Part shown: piece by piece, positions 42,907 to 51,921 of the stretch
Numbering within the stretch: position 1 is the first letter of the stretch
Layout of the letters: every line of letters starts with the position of its first letter
Source of the DNA: Ferribacterium limneticum
Lineage (GTDB): Bacteria > Pseudomonadota > Gammaproteobacteria > Burkholderiales > Rhodocyclaceae
Direction: 5' to 3'
Assembly: GCF_020510625.1 (NCBI RefSeq)
Contig: NZ_CP075191.1
Location: 3,883,501 to 3,947,500, forward strand
DNA length: 64,000 nucleotides
Notes under the pieces: generated by a model
Seen by the model: only the letters and a program-made list of their open reading frames with translations
The model's database searches: none
Told to the model about the DNA's origin: nothing
Made by a program: the position numbers and the translations under genes

Positions 42907-43359
42907 TCAGCCGATCACGAACAGCGGTTCGCCAAATTCGACAGGTTCGCCGTTATCGAGAAGGATGGCCTTGACCACGCCCGAGGCATCGGCTTCGATT
43001 TCGTTGAGCAGCTTCATCGCTTCGATGATGCACAGGGTTTCGCCCTGTTTGACGCTCTGGCCGATTTGCACGAATGCCTCGGCACCCGGCGACGGCGAGC
43101 GGTAGAAAGTACCGACCATTGGAGACTTGACGACGTGGCCTTCCGGCAGTTCATCTTCGTCATCGAGATTGACCGTCGAAGCAGCCGGCGCACCGGCCAC
43201 CATCGGCGGCGGTGCGGCGTAGTACTGCTGCGGCGCGGCGACGGCAGCACCGTAATGCTTGGCGATACGAACCTTTTCTTCGCCTTCGGTCACTTCCAGT
43301 TCGGAAATACCGGATTCCTGAACGAGGTCGATAAGTTTCTTGAGTTTACGCAGATCCAT
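42907..43359 (-). CDS. accB: Acetyl-CoA carboxylase biotin carboxyl carrier protein AccB
   Basis: A 150-residue BCCP. The N-terminal part (MDLRKLKKLIDLVQESGISELEVTEGEEKVRI) is followed by a Pro/Ala-rich linker (VAAPQQYYAAPPPMVAGAPA) and the biotinyl domain with the biotinylated Lys116 in IIEAMKLLNEIEADASG. It has the thumb EDELPEGHVVKSPMVGTFYRSPSPGAEAFV typical of AccB. ATG 43359 with GGGAGTC upstream. Cotranscribed with accC. Confidence 0.97.
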   Translation of the reverse strand: MDLRKLKKLIDLVQESGISELEVTEGEEKVRIAKHYGAAVAAPQQYYAAPPPMVAGAPAASTVNLDDEDELPEGHVVKSPMVGTFYRSPSPGAEAFVQIGQSVKQGETLCIIEAMKLLNEIEADASGVVKAILLDNGEPVEFGEPLFVIG

Positions 43360-43414
43360 GGAGACTCCCTTCTGTTTTGCGCCCGTTGGGTGCAAGAAGC
43401 TGGCCGAAGCCAGA

Positions 43415-43894
43415 CTATTCAATATTAAGCTTGTTAAGCAAGTATTCGAGGGCCAGCAAGTAGCCCTCATGACCTAGCCCGCAGATGACGCCGACAGCCA
43501 GGTCCGAAAAATACGAGTGATGCCGGAATGGCTCCCGGGCATGCACATTGGAAAGATGCACCTCGACAAACGGAATCGAAACAGCCGCCAGCGCATCGCG
43601 CAACGCCACGCTGGTATGCGTATAGGCCGCCGGATTGATGATGATGGCGCGCACGCCCTGATCACGAGCCGCATGGATACGCTCAATCAACGCACCTTCA
43701 TGGTTGCTCTGGAAGGACTCCAACTCAACGCCGGCGCCTTCGGCCATGCGGGCCAGCGCCATGTTGATATCCGACAGGGTAACCCGGCCATAATGCTCCG
43801 GCTCACGGGTGCCAAGCAGGTTCAGATTCGGCCCGTGCATTACCAGAACGCGGGGCTTTTCGACCGACTTGGAAGCAGTTTTTCGCTTCGTCAT
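43415..43894 (-). CDS. aroQ: Type II 3-dehydroquinate dehydratase AroQ
   Basis: A 159-residue dodecameric enzyme making 3-dehydroshikimate, one step before AroE of the window. VLVMHGPNLNLLGTREPEHYG carries the catalytic Tyr in EHYG near residue 35. QSNHEGALIERIHAARD, INPAAYTHTSVALRDAL and VEVHLSNVHAREPFRHHSYFSDLAVGVICGLG are standard blocks. An extra 13-residue basic N-terminus (MTKRKTASKSVEK) precedes the conserved start. It is the first gene ahead of accB-accC. Confidence 0.96.
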   Translation of the reverse strand: MTKRKTASKSVEKPRVLVMHGPNLNLLGTREPEHYGRVTLSDINMALARMAEGAGVELESFQSNHEGALIERIHAARDQGVRAIIINPAAYTHTSVALRDALAAVSIPFVEVHLSNVHAREPFRHHSYFSDLAVGVICGLGHEGYLLALEYLLNKLNIE

Positions 43895-43933
43895 AGCTGC
43901 AAGTTTGCCGCAAATGGCAACATTTTGTCCAGT

Positions 43934-44524
43934 CTATTCATTTAACAGGGCACGCAGGGCATCGGCCCGGATACGCTCATGCGGACGACCATCACGATGC
44001 TTCATACTGACCCGCTCCATGTGCGGCGGCAAGATCACCAGATTGGCATCCGCCGTATCCGTTTCCATTTGCAGCACGGCCTCGACCCGTTCATTACGCG
44101 CTTCGACATGGGAAACATCGATCCCGCGGTTGAGCAGGAAGATCTCGACTTCCTTGGCGCTATCGGCAAAAAGCAGGATGTCGATATGCGAATGCTCGCC
44201 CGCCGTTCCATCCAGCACGGAACCCGTGAGGTAAGGCTGAAAATCAGCCAGCAGGTCGAGCAGTTCCAGCGCGGTATGGCGCAAGGCGGCGATCAGCTCG
44301 ACGTGATCCTCGCCCTGGTAAAGCGTCCGATAGGCGCGCAATTCGGCCTCGACCTCAGCATTATCGGGAAACGCCGAATGTTCGGGCACCCCCAGTTGAC
44401 GGGCGGCCTTCTTCTTGGCGTGGTGATAGTCGGTAATGCCATCCTCGGCCATCAGGCGAGCGGCGGCGCTGGCGATGCTGGCCCGGATACCGGTACTCGG
44501 GCGTTGCTTTTCATGACGGGTCAT
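43934..44524 (-). CDS. Nucleotidyltransferase-like conserved protein
   Basis: A 196-residue protein. N-terminal helices (ASIASAAARLMAEDGITDYHHAKKKAARQLGV) are followed by a domain with a nucleotidyltransferase-like pattern, LTGSVLDGTAGEHSHIDILLF (GS followed by D-x-D-like acidic spacing), near 98-118. No catalytic third Asp is obvious. The gene is divergent from mpl, 50 bases apart. Relatives are usually listed as hypothetical or nucleotidyltransferase; a specific role is not established. Confidence 0.72.
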   Translation of the reverse strand: MTRHEKQRPSTGIRASIASAAARLMAEDGITDYHHAKKKAARQLGVPEHSAFPDNAEVEAELRAYRTLYQGEDHVELIAALRHTALELLDLLADFQPYLTGSVLDGTAGEHSHIDILLFADSAKEVEIFLLNRGIDVSHVEARNERVEAVLQMETDTADANLVILPPHMERVSMKHRDGRPHERIRADALRALLNE

Positions 44525-44574
44525 GGGGACTCGATCAAGGTAAAATCGTCCCCATTCTAACGGCTCGATCTGAA

Positions 44575-45921
44575 ATGCACATTCATATTCTCGGCATCTG
44601 CGGCACCTTCATGGGTGGCGTCGCACAACTGGCGGTCGACGCCGGCCACAAAGTCACCGGCTGCGATGCCAATGTCTATCCGCCGATGAGCGACCAGCTG
44701 CGCGGCGCCGGCATCGAACTGATTGAAGGTTTCGACCCGACCCAGCTCGCGCTTGCCCCCGACATGTTCGTCATCGGCAACGCCATTTCACGCGGCAATC
44801 CACTACTCGAAGCCATTCTCGATAAGGGGCTGCCCTACGTTTCCGGCCCACAATGGCTGGCCGAGAATGTGCTGCAGGGTCGCTGGGTGCTTGGTGTTGC
44901 GGGCACACACGGCAAGACGACCACCGCCTCGATGCTGGCCTGGATTCTGGAAGACGCCAACATGGCGCCCGGCTTCCTGATCGGCGGCGTGCCGCTGAAT
45001 TTTGGAGTTTCGGCCCGCCTGGGTGACACGCCATTCTTCGTCATCGAAGCCGATGAATACGACACCGCCTTCTGCGACAAGCGTTCCAAATTCGTTCACT
45101 ACCGGCCGCGGACGGTTGTCCTGAACAACCTGGAATTCGATCACGCTGACATCTTCAGCGATTTGGCAGCCATTGAAACGCAATTCCACCATCTCGTGCG
45201 CACCTTGCCGCAATCCGGACTGATCGTTTCCAACGCTGCCGAAGCCAGCCTTGACCGCGTACTTGAACGTGGCTGCTGGACACCGGTTGAACGCTTCAAC
45301 GATCCAGCCGGCTATCGCGTCACCGGCGACGATGCTCGGGGGGAGTTGGCACTGCATGGCCCGGAGGGTGTGATTGGCCGGACACGCTGGAACCTCTCCG
45401 GCGAACATAACCGCGCCAACGCCTGTGCCGCCTTGCTCGCCGCCCGCCATGTCGGCGTCTCACTGGCCCATGGACTGGATGCGCTGTCGCGCTTCGTCAA
45501 TGTCAAACGACGCATGGAAGTGCGCGGAGAAGTCCGCGGCGTCATTGTTTACGATGATTTCGCCCACCATCCGACAGCCATCGCCACCACCGTTGCCGGC
45601 CTGCGCCGCAAGGTGGGGAAGGCCCGCATCCTCGCCGTGCTGGAGCCACGCTCGAACACCATGAAGCTGGGCACGATGAAATCGCAACTACCGGACAGCC
45701 TGCGCGAAGTTGATGCGGCCTTCTGCTACGCCGGCAATCTGGGTTGGGATGCCCACGAGGCACTGGCGCCGATGGGCGAACGCGCCATCGTCGAAGAAAA
45801 CCTGGATCGACTGGTCGACCAGATCGTCATTGCCGCACAACCGGGCGACCATATTCTGGTCATGAGCAACGGCGGCTTTGGCGGCATCCACGGCAAATTG
45901 CTGGCCGCACTGGCCGAATGA
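44575..45921 (+). CDS. mpl: UDP-N-acetylmuramate:L-alanyl-gamma-D-glutamyl-meso-diaminopimelate ligase Mpl
   Basis: A 448-residue Mur-ligase that reuses the murein tripeptide during cell-wall recycling. MHIHILGICGTFMGGVAQLAVDAGHKVTGCDANVYPPMSDQL is the Mpl-type start. The P-loop is VLGVAGTHGKTTTASMLAWILE near residue 110, with VIEADEYDTAFCDKRSKFVHYRPRTVVLNNLEFDHADIF and HNRANACAALLAARHVGV, VKRRMEVRGEVRGVIVYDDFAHHPTAI and VLEPRSNTMKLG in later domains. The four-base overlap with the SCO1-like gene (ATGA) implies co-translation. Confidence 0.96.
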   Translation: MHIHILGICGTFMGGVAQLAVDAGHKVTGCDANVYPPMSDQLRGAGIELIEGFDPTQLALAPDMFVIGNAISRGNPLLEAILDKGLPYVSGPQWLAENVLQGRWVLGVAGTHGKTTTASMLAWILEDANMAPGFLIGGVPLNFGVSARLGDTPFFVIEADEYDTAFCDKRSKFVHYRPRTVVLNNLEFDHADIFSDLAAIETQFHHLVRTLPQSGLIVSNAAEASLDRVLERGCWTPVERFNDPAGYRVTGDDARGELALHGPEGVIGRTRWNLSGEHNRANACAALLAARHVGVSLAHGLDALSRFVNVKRRMEVRGEVRGVIVYDDFAHHPTAIATTVAGLRRKVGKARILAVLEPRSNTMKLGTMKSQLPDSLREVDAAFCYAGNLGWDAHEALAPMGERAIVEENLDRLVDQIVIAAQPGDHILVMSNGGFGGIHGKLLAALAE

Positions 45922-46499
45922 TCAGTCGGCGGCGCCTGCTGATTGCAGCGCCCCTGCTCTTGGCAGGTTGCGATCAGGCGCCAGTTTTCCGTAACACGGA
46001 CATCACCGGCAAGAAAATCGGCGGCGAGCTAGCGCTGAACGATTGCTACGGCCGCCCACGAAAACTCGCCGATTTTCTCGGCAAGGTGGCAATCCTGTTT
46101 TTCGGCTACACCAGTTGTCCGGATATCTGCCCGACGGCACTGGCCAAATTCGCCACGCTGATGCAGCAAGCTGACATGAACGCCGGGCGCATTCAGGTCA
46201 TTTTTGTCAGCCTGGACCCTGAACGCGATTCACCGGAACGTCTGTGCGAATACGTACCCTGGTTCCACCCCAGCTTTCTCGGCCTGACCGGCGACGTCGG
46301 CAAAATCGCCGAAATTACGCGCAACTTTCGCGTTACCAGCATCAAAAAAGAGGTTCCGGGCAGTATGGGCTACGTGCTCGACCACAGCGCGGGTGCCTAC
46401 GTCTTCGGCCCGGATGGGCGGCTTCGGCTATATCTGGCCGAGAACGCCAGTATCGAGGATATTTCCGCGGACCTGCGTTTGCTGCTGGCCGGGCAATAA
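45918..46499 (+). CDS. SCO1/SenC-family lipoprotein (copper chaperone-like)
   Basis: A 193-residue protein with a lipoprotein signal (RRLLIAAPLLLAGCDQ, Cys near residue 19). The thioredoxin-fold SCO1 domain has ALNDCYGRPRKLADFLGKVAILFFGYTSCPDICPTALAKFATL with the copper-binding CPDIC, followed by VIFVSLDPERDSPERLCEYVPWFHPSFLGLTGD and the third ligand His in YVLDHSAGAYVFGPDG. It fits a Cu-delivery or thiol-redox role for cytochrome oxidase assembly. Start overlaps the mpl stop. Confidence 0.93.
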   Translation: MISRRRLLIAAPLLLAGCDQAPVFRNTDITGKKIGGELALNDCYGRPRKLADFLGKVAILFFGYTSCPDICPTALAKFATLMQQADMNAGRIQVIFVSLDPERDSPERLCEYVPWFHPSFLGLTGDVGKIAEITRNFRVTSIKKEVPGSMGYVLDHSAGAYVFGPDGRLRLYLAENASIEDISADLRLLLAGQ

Positions 46500-46528
46500 A
46501 AAACCGCCGGACTGACCGGCGGTTTTTT
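46498..46528. terminator. Bidirectional intrinsic terminator
   Basis: AACCGCCGG/CCGGCGGTT arms around ACTGA, with A-run on the left and TTTTTT on the right. It ends both the plus-strand mpl-SCO1 operon and the convergent maeB transcript. Confidence 0.92.
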
Positions 46529-46555
46529 ATCGGACCCGCCGCAGCGGGTTGGCAA

Positions 46556-48832
46556 TCAGCGCTCCATCGACTCGACCACAGCCAGCGCCGTCATGTTGAC
46601 CAGACGACGAACCGTTGCCGTCGCAGTCATGACATGCACCGGCCGGGCAGCACCCAACAGGACGGGGCCGATGGTGACGCCTTCGCCACCGGTCATCTTG
46701 ATCAGGTTGTAGCTGATGTTGGCGGCGTCGATATTCGGCATGATCAGCAGATTGGCTTCACCCTTGAGCGGCGAATCCGGATTGGCTTCACGACGGATGT
46801 CTTCGTTCAGCGCGGAGTCACCATGCATTTCGCCATCAACTTCCAGCTCACCAGCCGACATCGCATCGATCAGGCCGGCAGCAACACTCATCTTGCGGGA
46901 CGACTCGGAACTTGAAGAGCCGAAGTTGGAGTGCGACAACAGCGCCACCTTCGGATTCATGCCGAAGCGCTTGACCTGCTCGGCCGCCATCAGCGTCATT
47001 TCGGCGATTTCCTGGGCACCCGGGTTTTCGTTCACATGCGTGTCGCAGATGAACAGCGAGCGGCCCGGCAACATCAGGTAGTTCATCGCGGCCAGCGTAT
47101 TGACGCCATTGCGCTTGCCGATGATGTTCTGGACCACACCCAAATGGTGGCTGTACTGACCGGTCATGCCGCAGATCAGGCCGTCGGCGTAGCCGAGCTT
47201 GAGCAGCATGGCGCCGATCACGGTCGGCTTGCGGCGCAGGGCATCCTTGGCGATACCCGGCGTGACGCCGCGGCGGACCATCAGCTTGTGGTAAGCCTGC
47301 CAGCACTCACGGTAGCGTTCGTCGGATTCCGGATTGACGATGTCGAAATCGACACCCGGCTTAATGCGCAGCTTGGCCTTTTCCAGACGGCGCTCGATGA
47401 CATCCGGACGGCCGATCAGGATCGGACGGGCGAATTTTTCTTCGATCACAACCTGAACGGCACGCAACACGCGCTCTTCTTCACCTTCCGAGAAGATGAC
47501 GCGCTTGCCCTTGGCCTGACGGGCAGCCTGGAAGATGGCGCGCATGCCGACGCCAGTGTGATAGACGAATTCGGACAGCTTGGCGCGGTAGGCGGCCCAG
47601 TCGGTGATCGGACGCGTCGCCACGCCCGAATCCATCGCAGCTTGCGCAACCGCCGGCGCGATCTTGACGATCAGGCGCGGATCGAAGGGCTTGGGAATCA
47701 GGTATTCCGGGCCAAAGGACAAATCGGCGCCCGGGTAGGCCATGGCCACTTCGTCGGTCACTTCGGCTTCGGCCAGTTCGGCGATGGCGCGCACGGAAGC
47801 CATCTTCATCTCTTCGGTAATGCGCGTCGCCCCAACGTCGAGCGCGCCACGGAAGATGAACGGGAAGCACAGCACGTTGTTGACCTGGTTCACGTAGTCG
47901 GAACGGCCGGTGGCGATGATCGCATCCGGGCGAACTTCCTTGACCAGTTCCGGCATGATTTCCGGAGTCGGGTTGGCCAGCGCGAAGACCATCGGCTTGT
48001 CGGCCATGGTCTTGACCATGTCCTGCTTGACGACGCCGGCAGCAGAAAGGCCGAGGAAAATATCGCAGCCAACCATGGCGTCGGCCAGGGTACGCTTGTC
48101 GGTGTCCTGAGCGTAGCGGGCCTTGGTCTCGTCCATGCCACCCGGGCGGCCGACGTAGATGACGCCCTTGGAGTCACAAATGGTGATGTTCTCGCGCTTG
48201 ACGCCGAGATCGCACCACAGATTCACACACGAAATGGCGGCGGCGCCGGCACCGGAAACCACCACCTTGACTTCGTTGATCTTCTTGCCGACGACCTTCA
48301 GGCCATTGAGCATGGCGGCGCCGGAAATGATCGCGGTACCGTGCTGATCATCGTGGAAGACGGGGATGTTCATCCGCGCCTTGAGCTTCTCTTCAATATA
48401 GAAGCACTCCGGCGCCTTGATGTCTTCGAGGTTGATACCGCCGAGCGTCGGCTCAAGGGCGGCAATCATGTCGATCAGCTTGTCCGGGTCGTTCTCGGCC
48501 AGTTCGATGTCGAAGACGTCAATACCGGCGAATTTCTTGAACAGGCAGCCCTTGCCTTCCATGACCGGCTTGGAAGCCAGCGGGCCGATATTGCCGAGGC
48601 CGAGCACGGCGGTACCGTTGGTGACGACACCGACCAGATTGGCGCGCGAGGTGTACCAAGCGGCAGTCGCCGGGTCTTCAACAATCGCATCGCAGGCAGC
48701 GGCAACACCCGGAGAGTAGGCCAGCGCCAGATCGCGCTGGTTGGTCAGGCCCTTGGTCGGGCGGACGGAAATCTTGCCCGGGGTGGGCCAGCGATGGTAT
48801 TCAAGTGCGGCTTCGCGCAAATCCTTTTCCAC
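46556..48832 (-). CDS. maeB: NADP-dependent malic enzyme MaeB (malic enzyme-PTA fusion)
   Basis: A 758-residue two-domain protein. The malic-enzyme part (about 1-430) has RDLALAYSPGVA, GNIGPLASKPVMEGKGCLFKKFAGIDVFDIE, the metal and substrate region FHDDQHGTAIISGAAMLNGL and the Rossmann part VVSGAGAAAISCVNLW. The C-terminal part (about 430-758) is phosphotransacetylase-like but usually catalytically silent and regulatory in this family. It converts malate to pyruvate with NADPH. GTG 48832 has AAGGAG at good spacing. Confidence 0.97.
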   Translation of the reverse strand: MEKDLREAALEYHRWPTPGKISVRPTKGLTNQRDLALAYSPGVAAACDAIVEDPATAAWYTSRANLVGVVTNGTAVLGLGNIGPLASKPVMEGKGCLFKKFAGIDVFDIELAENDPDKLIDMIAALEPTLGGINLEDIKAPECFYIEEKLKARMNIPVFHDDQHGTAIISGAAMLNGLKVVGKKINEVKVVVSGAGAAAISCVNLWCDLGVKRENITICDSKGVIYVGRPGGMDETKARYAQDTDKRTLADAMVGCDIFLGLSAAGVVKQDMVKTMADKPMVFALANPTPEIMPELVKEVRPDAIIATGRSDYVNQVNNVLCFPFIFRGALDVGATRITEEMKMASVRAIAELAEAEVTDEVAMAYPGADLSFGPEYLIPKPFDPRLIVKIAPAVAQAAMDSGVATRPITDWAAYRAKLSEFVYHTGVGMRAIFQAARQAKGKRVIFSEGEEERVLRAVQVVIEEKFARPILIGRPDVIERRLEKAKLRIKPGVDFDIVNPESDERYRECWQAYHKLMVRRGVTPGIAKDALRRKPTVIGAMLLKLGYADGLICGMTGQYSHHLGVVQNIIGKRNGVNTLAAMNYLMLPGRSLFICDTHVNENPGAQEIAEMTLMAAEQVKRFGMNPKVALLSHSNFGSSSSESSRKMSVAAGLIDAMSAGELEVDGEMHGDSALNEDIRREANPDSPLKGEANLLIMPNIDAANISYNLIKMTGGEGVTIGPVLLGAARPVHVMTATATVRRLVNMTALAVVESMER

Positions 48833-48900
48833 GGATTCTCCTTGGCAGTCGGGTATAGGGAAAACCCTGTAGGTTACTCCAAAGGTTTATTCGCTGGAAG

Positions 48901-48929
48901 CGTAATTATGAATTACGGCACAAATTACG
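48901..48929 (-). promoter_or_regulatory. Inverted and direct repeats upstream of maeB
   Basis: CGTAATT (48901-48907) and AATTACG (48911-48917) are perfect inverted repeats with three bases between, and AATTACG recurs at 48923-48929, twelve bases along. CATAAT on the minus strand inside them looks like a -10 element. A regulator binding here would control maeB. No candidate is known. Confidence 0.4.
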
Positions 48930-49003
48930 TGATATCCGAGAGACGGATCAATGGCCAGCGGCGCGGGGCAGCCTGACCTGCTTCGCCGCCTGCCGTTTGC
49001 CGC

Positions 49004-51058
49004 TCAGAAGCGGTGCGATACCGTCACCCGGAAGGTGCGCGGCTCGGTCGGGTGGATGTGACGGTCGTAAACGGCCGCCCCTTCACCCGCCAGTTGCGAG
49101 TCGTACCAGTATTCGATGTCGTTCACCTTGCGGTCGGACAGGTTATAGACGTCGAGGGCCAGTTGCGTGCGAGGCGCTATCTTGTAGCCAAGACGCAGGT
49201 TGGTCAGTGCCGACGCCCCCGAACGCACCGAGTTGTCCTCGATCAAGGGCCGTGGGCCGAAATAGCGCAGGCGCAGGGCGCCGAACCACGGGCCGAGATG
49301 ATCGAGGGTGAGCCCGATATTGGCCGTCGTCGACACCGCCCCCGGGATGTAGTCGCCGACCAGCGGATCGTGATCGCGGAAACGGGCATGCGACCAGGCG
49401 AGGTCGGCATCGATGGCCAGCCAGTCGGCCAGCACATAGAGATTGGTCCATTCCACGCCGTAGCGACGGGATGGGCGAGATGGCTCGGTAGTACCGGCAT
49501 CGCCGACAAAGAGCAGCTCCGAGGCGGAATCGAGTTGCCACAACGACAGCGTTGATTGCCAGCCAGAGACAATCTCGGAACGCACGCCGAGCTCGTAGCC
49601 TTTGGTACGGACCAGTGGCTTGACGGCCTGCACCGGCGTCACGCCATCGCTCGGATCGACCTTGATGGTAGTGCCGCGTGCGTCGTTGGAATGGAAGCCG
49701 TGGCCGTAGTTCAAGTAGAGCTCGGTCTTTTTCCATGGCCCTAAGATCAGTGCCAGCTTTGGTGTCAGCATCTGGTCGCTGGCCTTGCCGGAGTTGGCAG
49801 CGAGGCTGGAATCGACGTTGAAATCGTAGGCATCGGCGCGCAGCCCCTGGACCGAGCGGAACCATTCAGTCCACCGCGTTTCGTTCTGCGCCCACAGCGA
49901 CAGGCTGCGCTGGGTGACCTTGTCCTCGCGCACGGTCGATTGCGTCTGCCGGCCGCTTGTCCAGTACAGCCCAACCGGGTTCAAGTGATCGATCCGCCCC
50001 TGCAACCCGATGCTGTTTTCGACCTCGAAGCCTCCCCAGCGGTCGAACATCGCGTGCGATGCTGCAAAACCGCCGGCTTGTCGCCGCTCGGCCTGCTTGA
50101 ACTGGTCACCCGGCGGACAGCCGTTGCTGGCGCAATACTGGAAGTTGGACCACAGATCGAGACCGGACTTGAGCCACCAGACATTGGCCTTGCTCTGGGC
50201 GCCATCCCAGCGCTTAGCCCATTCACCGGACAGGCTGTAGCGATGCGTCTCACCGCCGGTCGTTGGATCCAGCGTGCCGAAACGCCCGACTTGGCCACTG
50301 TCGATGGCACGCTGAGCGATCTGGTCGGTGGACGTCCATTGGCCCTGGTAGGCCATGCCGGTCAGTGAAAAGCCGTTGCTGCGGCTGCCCCGGCTGTAGC
50401 GCAGCACGCCGTTTAGTTTGCGGTAGTGCTCGTCGACTTCCCACGGGCCGTCGTTGTGGAACAGTTCCAAACCGTAAAGTAGTTGGCCGCCCCCCAATTC
50501 CGGTGAACCTGCCAGCAGGCTCCGTGCATAGCCGTTCTGGCCCATGGTCAGCTGCACCAGCGACGCATCGAGGCTGCGAAAGTAGTCGATGTGGGCCGCA
50601 CCAGCGGATGAGAAGTCACCCTCTTCGGCAAAATACGGCCCCTTGCGGAAACTGATCCGATCGACCAGTTCGGGAATCAGGAAATTGAGATCGGTGTAGC
50701 CCTGGCCGTGCGCATGGGTCGGCATATTGACCGGCACACCGCCGACGTAGGTCGCGAAATCGGTGCCGTGGTCGAGGTTGAAGCCGCGCAGAAAATACTG
50801 GTTGGCCTTGCCGTCACCGGCATGCTGCGTGACGATCAGTCCGGGCACCATTTCGAGCGCCTCGCCGGGTCGAAGAATCGGCACGGCAGCGAGTCGCTGA
50901 CTGGAAACCACGCCTTCGCTGCCTGAAGCCGCAATACCTTCCAGATTCTCGGCCCTGGCGCGGACTTCGACAGCGGAGAGCTCGGGCGATTCATGCGCCA
51001 GAACGCCAGTCATCGCGACCAACAAATATGAATTAATTAAATTTCGTCTTAATTTCAT
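49004..51058 (-). CDS. TonB-dependent outer-membrane receptor, probably for nickel or another metal
   Basis: A 684-residue receptor. A signal peptide (LINSYLLVAMTGVLA) is followed by the plug with GLIVTQHAGDGKANQYFLRGFNLDHGTDFATYVGGVPVNMPTHAHGQGYTDLNFLIPELVDRI, and a beta barrel ending in the outer-membrane Phe (VTVSHRF). The plug is of the short form without a clear siderophore domain. No siderophore genes lie near, while it follows a nickel permease and NikR, so nickel or Ni-chelate uptake is inferred. The start codon is just after an intrinsic terminator, and no Shine-Dalgarno site is visible. Confidence 0.88.
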   Translation of the reverse strand: MKLRRNLINSYLLVAMTGVLAHESPELSAVEVRARAENLEGIAASGSEGVVSSQRLAAVPILRPGEALEMVPGLIVTQHAGDGKANQYFLRGFNLDHGTDFATYVGGVPVNMPTHAHGQGYTDLNFLIPELVDRISFRKGPYFAEEGDFSSAGAAHIDYFRSLDASLVQLTMGQNGYARSLLAGSPELGGGQLLYGLELFHNDGPWEVDEHYRKLNGVLRYSRGSRSNGFSLTGMAYQGQWTSTDQIAQRAIDSGQVGRFGTLDPTTGGETHRYSLSGEWAKRWDGAQSKANVWWLKSGLDLWSNFQYCASNGCPPGDQFKQAERRQAGGFAASHAMFDRWGGFEVENSIGLQGRIDHLNPVGLYWTSGRQTQSTVREDKVTQRSLSLWAQNETRWTEWFRSVQGLRADAYDFNVDSSLAANSGKASDQMLTPKLALILGPWKKTELYLNYGHGFHSNDARGTTIKVDPSDGVTPVQAVKPLVRTKGYELGVRSEIVSGWQSTLSLWQLDSASELLFVGDAGTTEPSRPSRRYGVEWTNLYVLADWLAIDADLAWSHARFRDHDPLVGDYIPGAVSTTANIGLTLDHLGPWFGALRLRYFGPRPLIEDNSVRSGASALTNLRLGYKIAPRTQLALDVYNLSDRKVNDIEYWYDSQLAGEGAAVYDRHIHPTEPRTFRVTVSHRF

Positions 51059-51063
51059 GGCTT

Positions 51064-51083
51064 AAAAAAGCCGGTTGCCCGGC
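51064..51083 (-). terminator. Intrinsic terminator between the nickel permease and the TonB-dependent receptor
   Basis: On the minus strand GCCGG-GCAA-CCGGC (51083-51070), a five-base stem with a GNRA loop, is followed directly by TTTTTT (51069-51064). The ATG of the receptor begins six bases later. The whole gap between the genes is only 45 bases, so readthrough or another promoter is needed to express the receptor. Confidence 0.75.
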
Positions 51084-51103
51084 CATCCCCCGTCTTGATG
51101 TAC

Positions 51104-51913
51104 TCAAACCGTTGCAGGCCGGCGCGTCAGGCGCACCGCCGCGATAAAGCTGAGGGCGATGATCGCCACCAGCGAAAATCCGAAGATCAGTTCCTTGCCC
51201 TCGCTCCATGCATCAACCGCTGGCGACAGCATCTTGGCGGCGCCGAAGGCTGCCACCAGCAGGCTGACGCCGGACACGACCAGCCCCATGACCCGCGAGG
51301 CGATCAGTGCCACCTGGTCGGCACGGGCGATCAGGCGGGCGATCCAAAGCCCGTTGATGCCATCGGTCAGCAACATGCCGAGCATGAACAGCAAGGCCAG
51401 CACCAGCGCGTGTTCCCAGCCACCAAACTGCGTGGCGGTCAGCGCGAAGAAGGCGGCCTGCGACAAGGTGTCGAAAGACAGCGCAAAGAGCGCACCAACC
51501 AGTGCAATCAGTGCCGGGTGTGAAACGTGCCGCAGGTTGCCGAGCAGGCGCCCCTTGAGGCCGACCGGCTGAACCATTTCATGCGGCTCGGCCGCCAGCA
51601 CGGCAGCCAGGTTGAGGCTGCCCAAGGCGACGAGGAAGGCAATTGAGATCACCGCCCCTAGCGTGCCGAACCATTCCGGGACATCCCATTGCCCGGCGAG
51701 TGCGGAAACGCCAAGCGCGATGGCCATGACCACGGCGCCGTGACCCAGCGAGAACAGCGTGCCGCAATAGCGCGCCAGACCGGGCCGGGTGCGGGCGTTG
51801 TAGCGGGTCAGACCGTCGATGGTCGCCAGATGGTCGGCGTCGAAACCATGCTTCATGCCGAGCACGAAGGTCAGGATCAGCAGCGACAGCCAGTCAGTGG
51901 GCAGGGTTTCCAT
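51104..51913 (-). CDS. NiCoT-family nickel/cobalt permease
   Basis: A 269-residue transporter with about seven to eight membrane helices. The signature LGMKHGFDADHLATIDGLTR (HX4DH with H22, D27 and H28) is the metal-recognition motif of HoxN/NixA-type permeases. Later NiCoT blocks are LFSLGHGAVVMAIALGVS and LFALSFDTLSQAAFFALTA. It would import Ni2+ across the inner membrane for the [NiFe] hydrogenases of this locus. A NikR-like palindrome ends nine bases before its ATG. Its start lacks a strong Shine-Dalgarno site. Confidence 0.93.
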   Translation of the reverse strand: METLPTDWLSLLILTFVLGMKHGFDADHLATIDGLTRYNARTRPGLARYCGTLFSLGHGAVVMAIALGVSALAGQWDVPEWFGTLGAVISIAFLVALGSLNLAAVLAAEPHEMVQPVGLKGRLLGNLRHVSHPALIALVGALFALSFDTLSQAAFFALTATQFGGWEHALVLALLFMLGMLLTDGINGLWIARLIARADQVALIASRVMGLVVSGVSLLVAAFGAAKMLSPAVDAWSEGKELIFGFSLVAIIALSFIAAVRLTRRPATV

Positions 51914-51921
51914 GAGGCACC

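Noticed and set aside
46931..48976. A 681-codon open frame on the plus strand inside maeB
   Set aside because: It is fully antisense to a standard malic enzyme gene, and its translation is rich in Arg/Gly/His as expected for a shadow frame in GC-rich DNA.
49002..49016. A short hairpin spanning the stop of the TonB-dependent receptor
   Set aside because: The stem is only five bases and is not followed by a T-tract.
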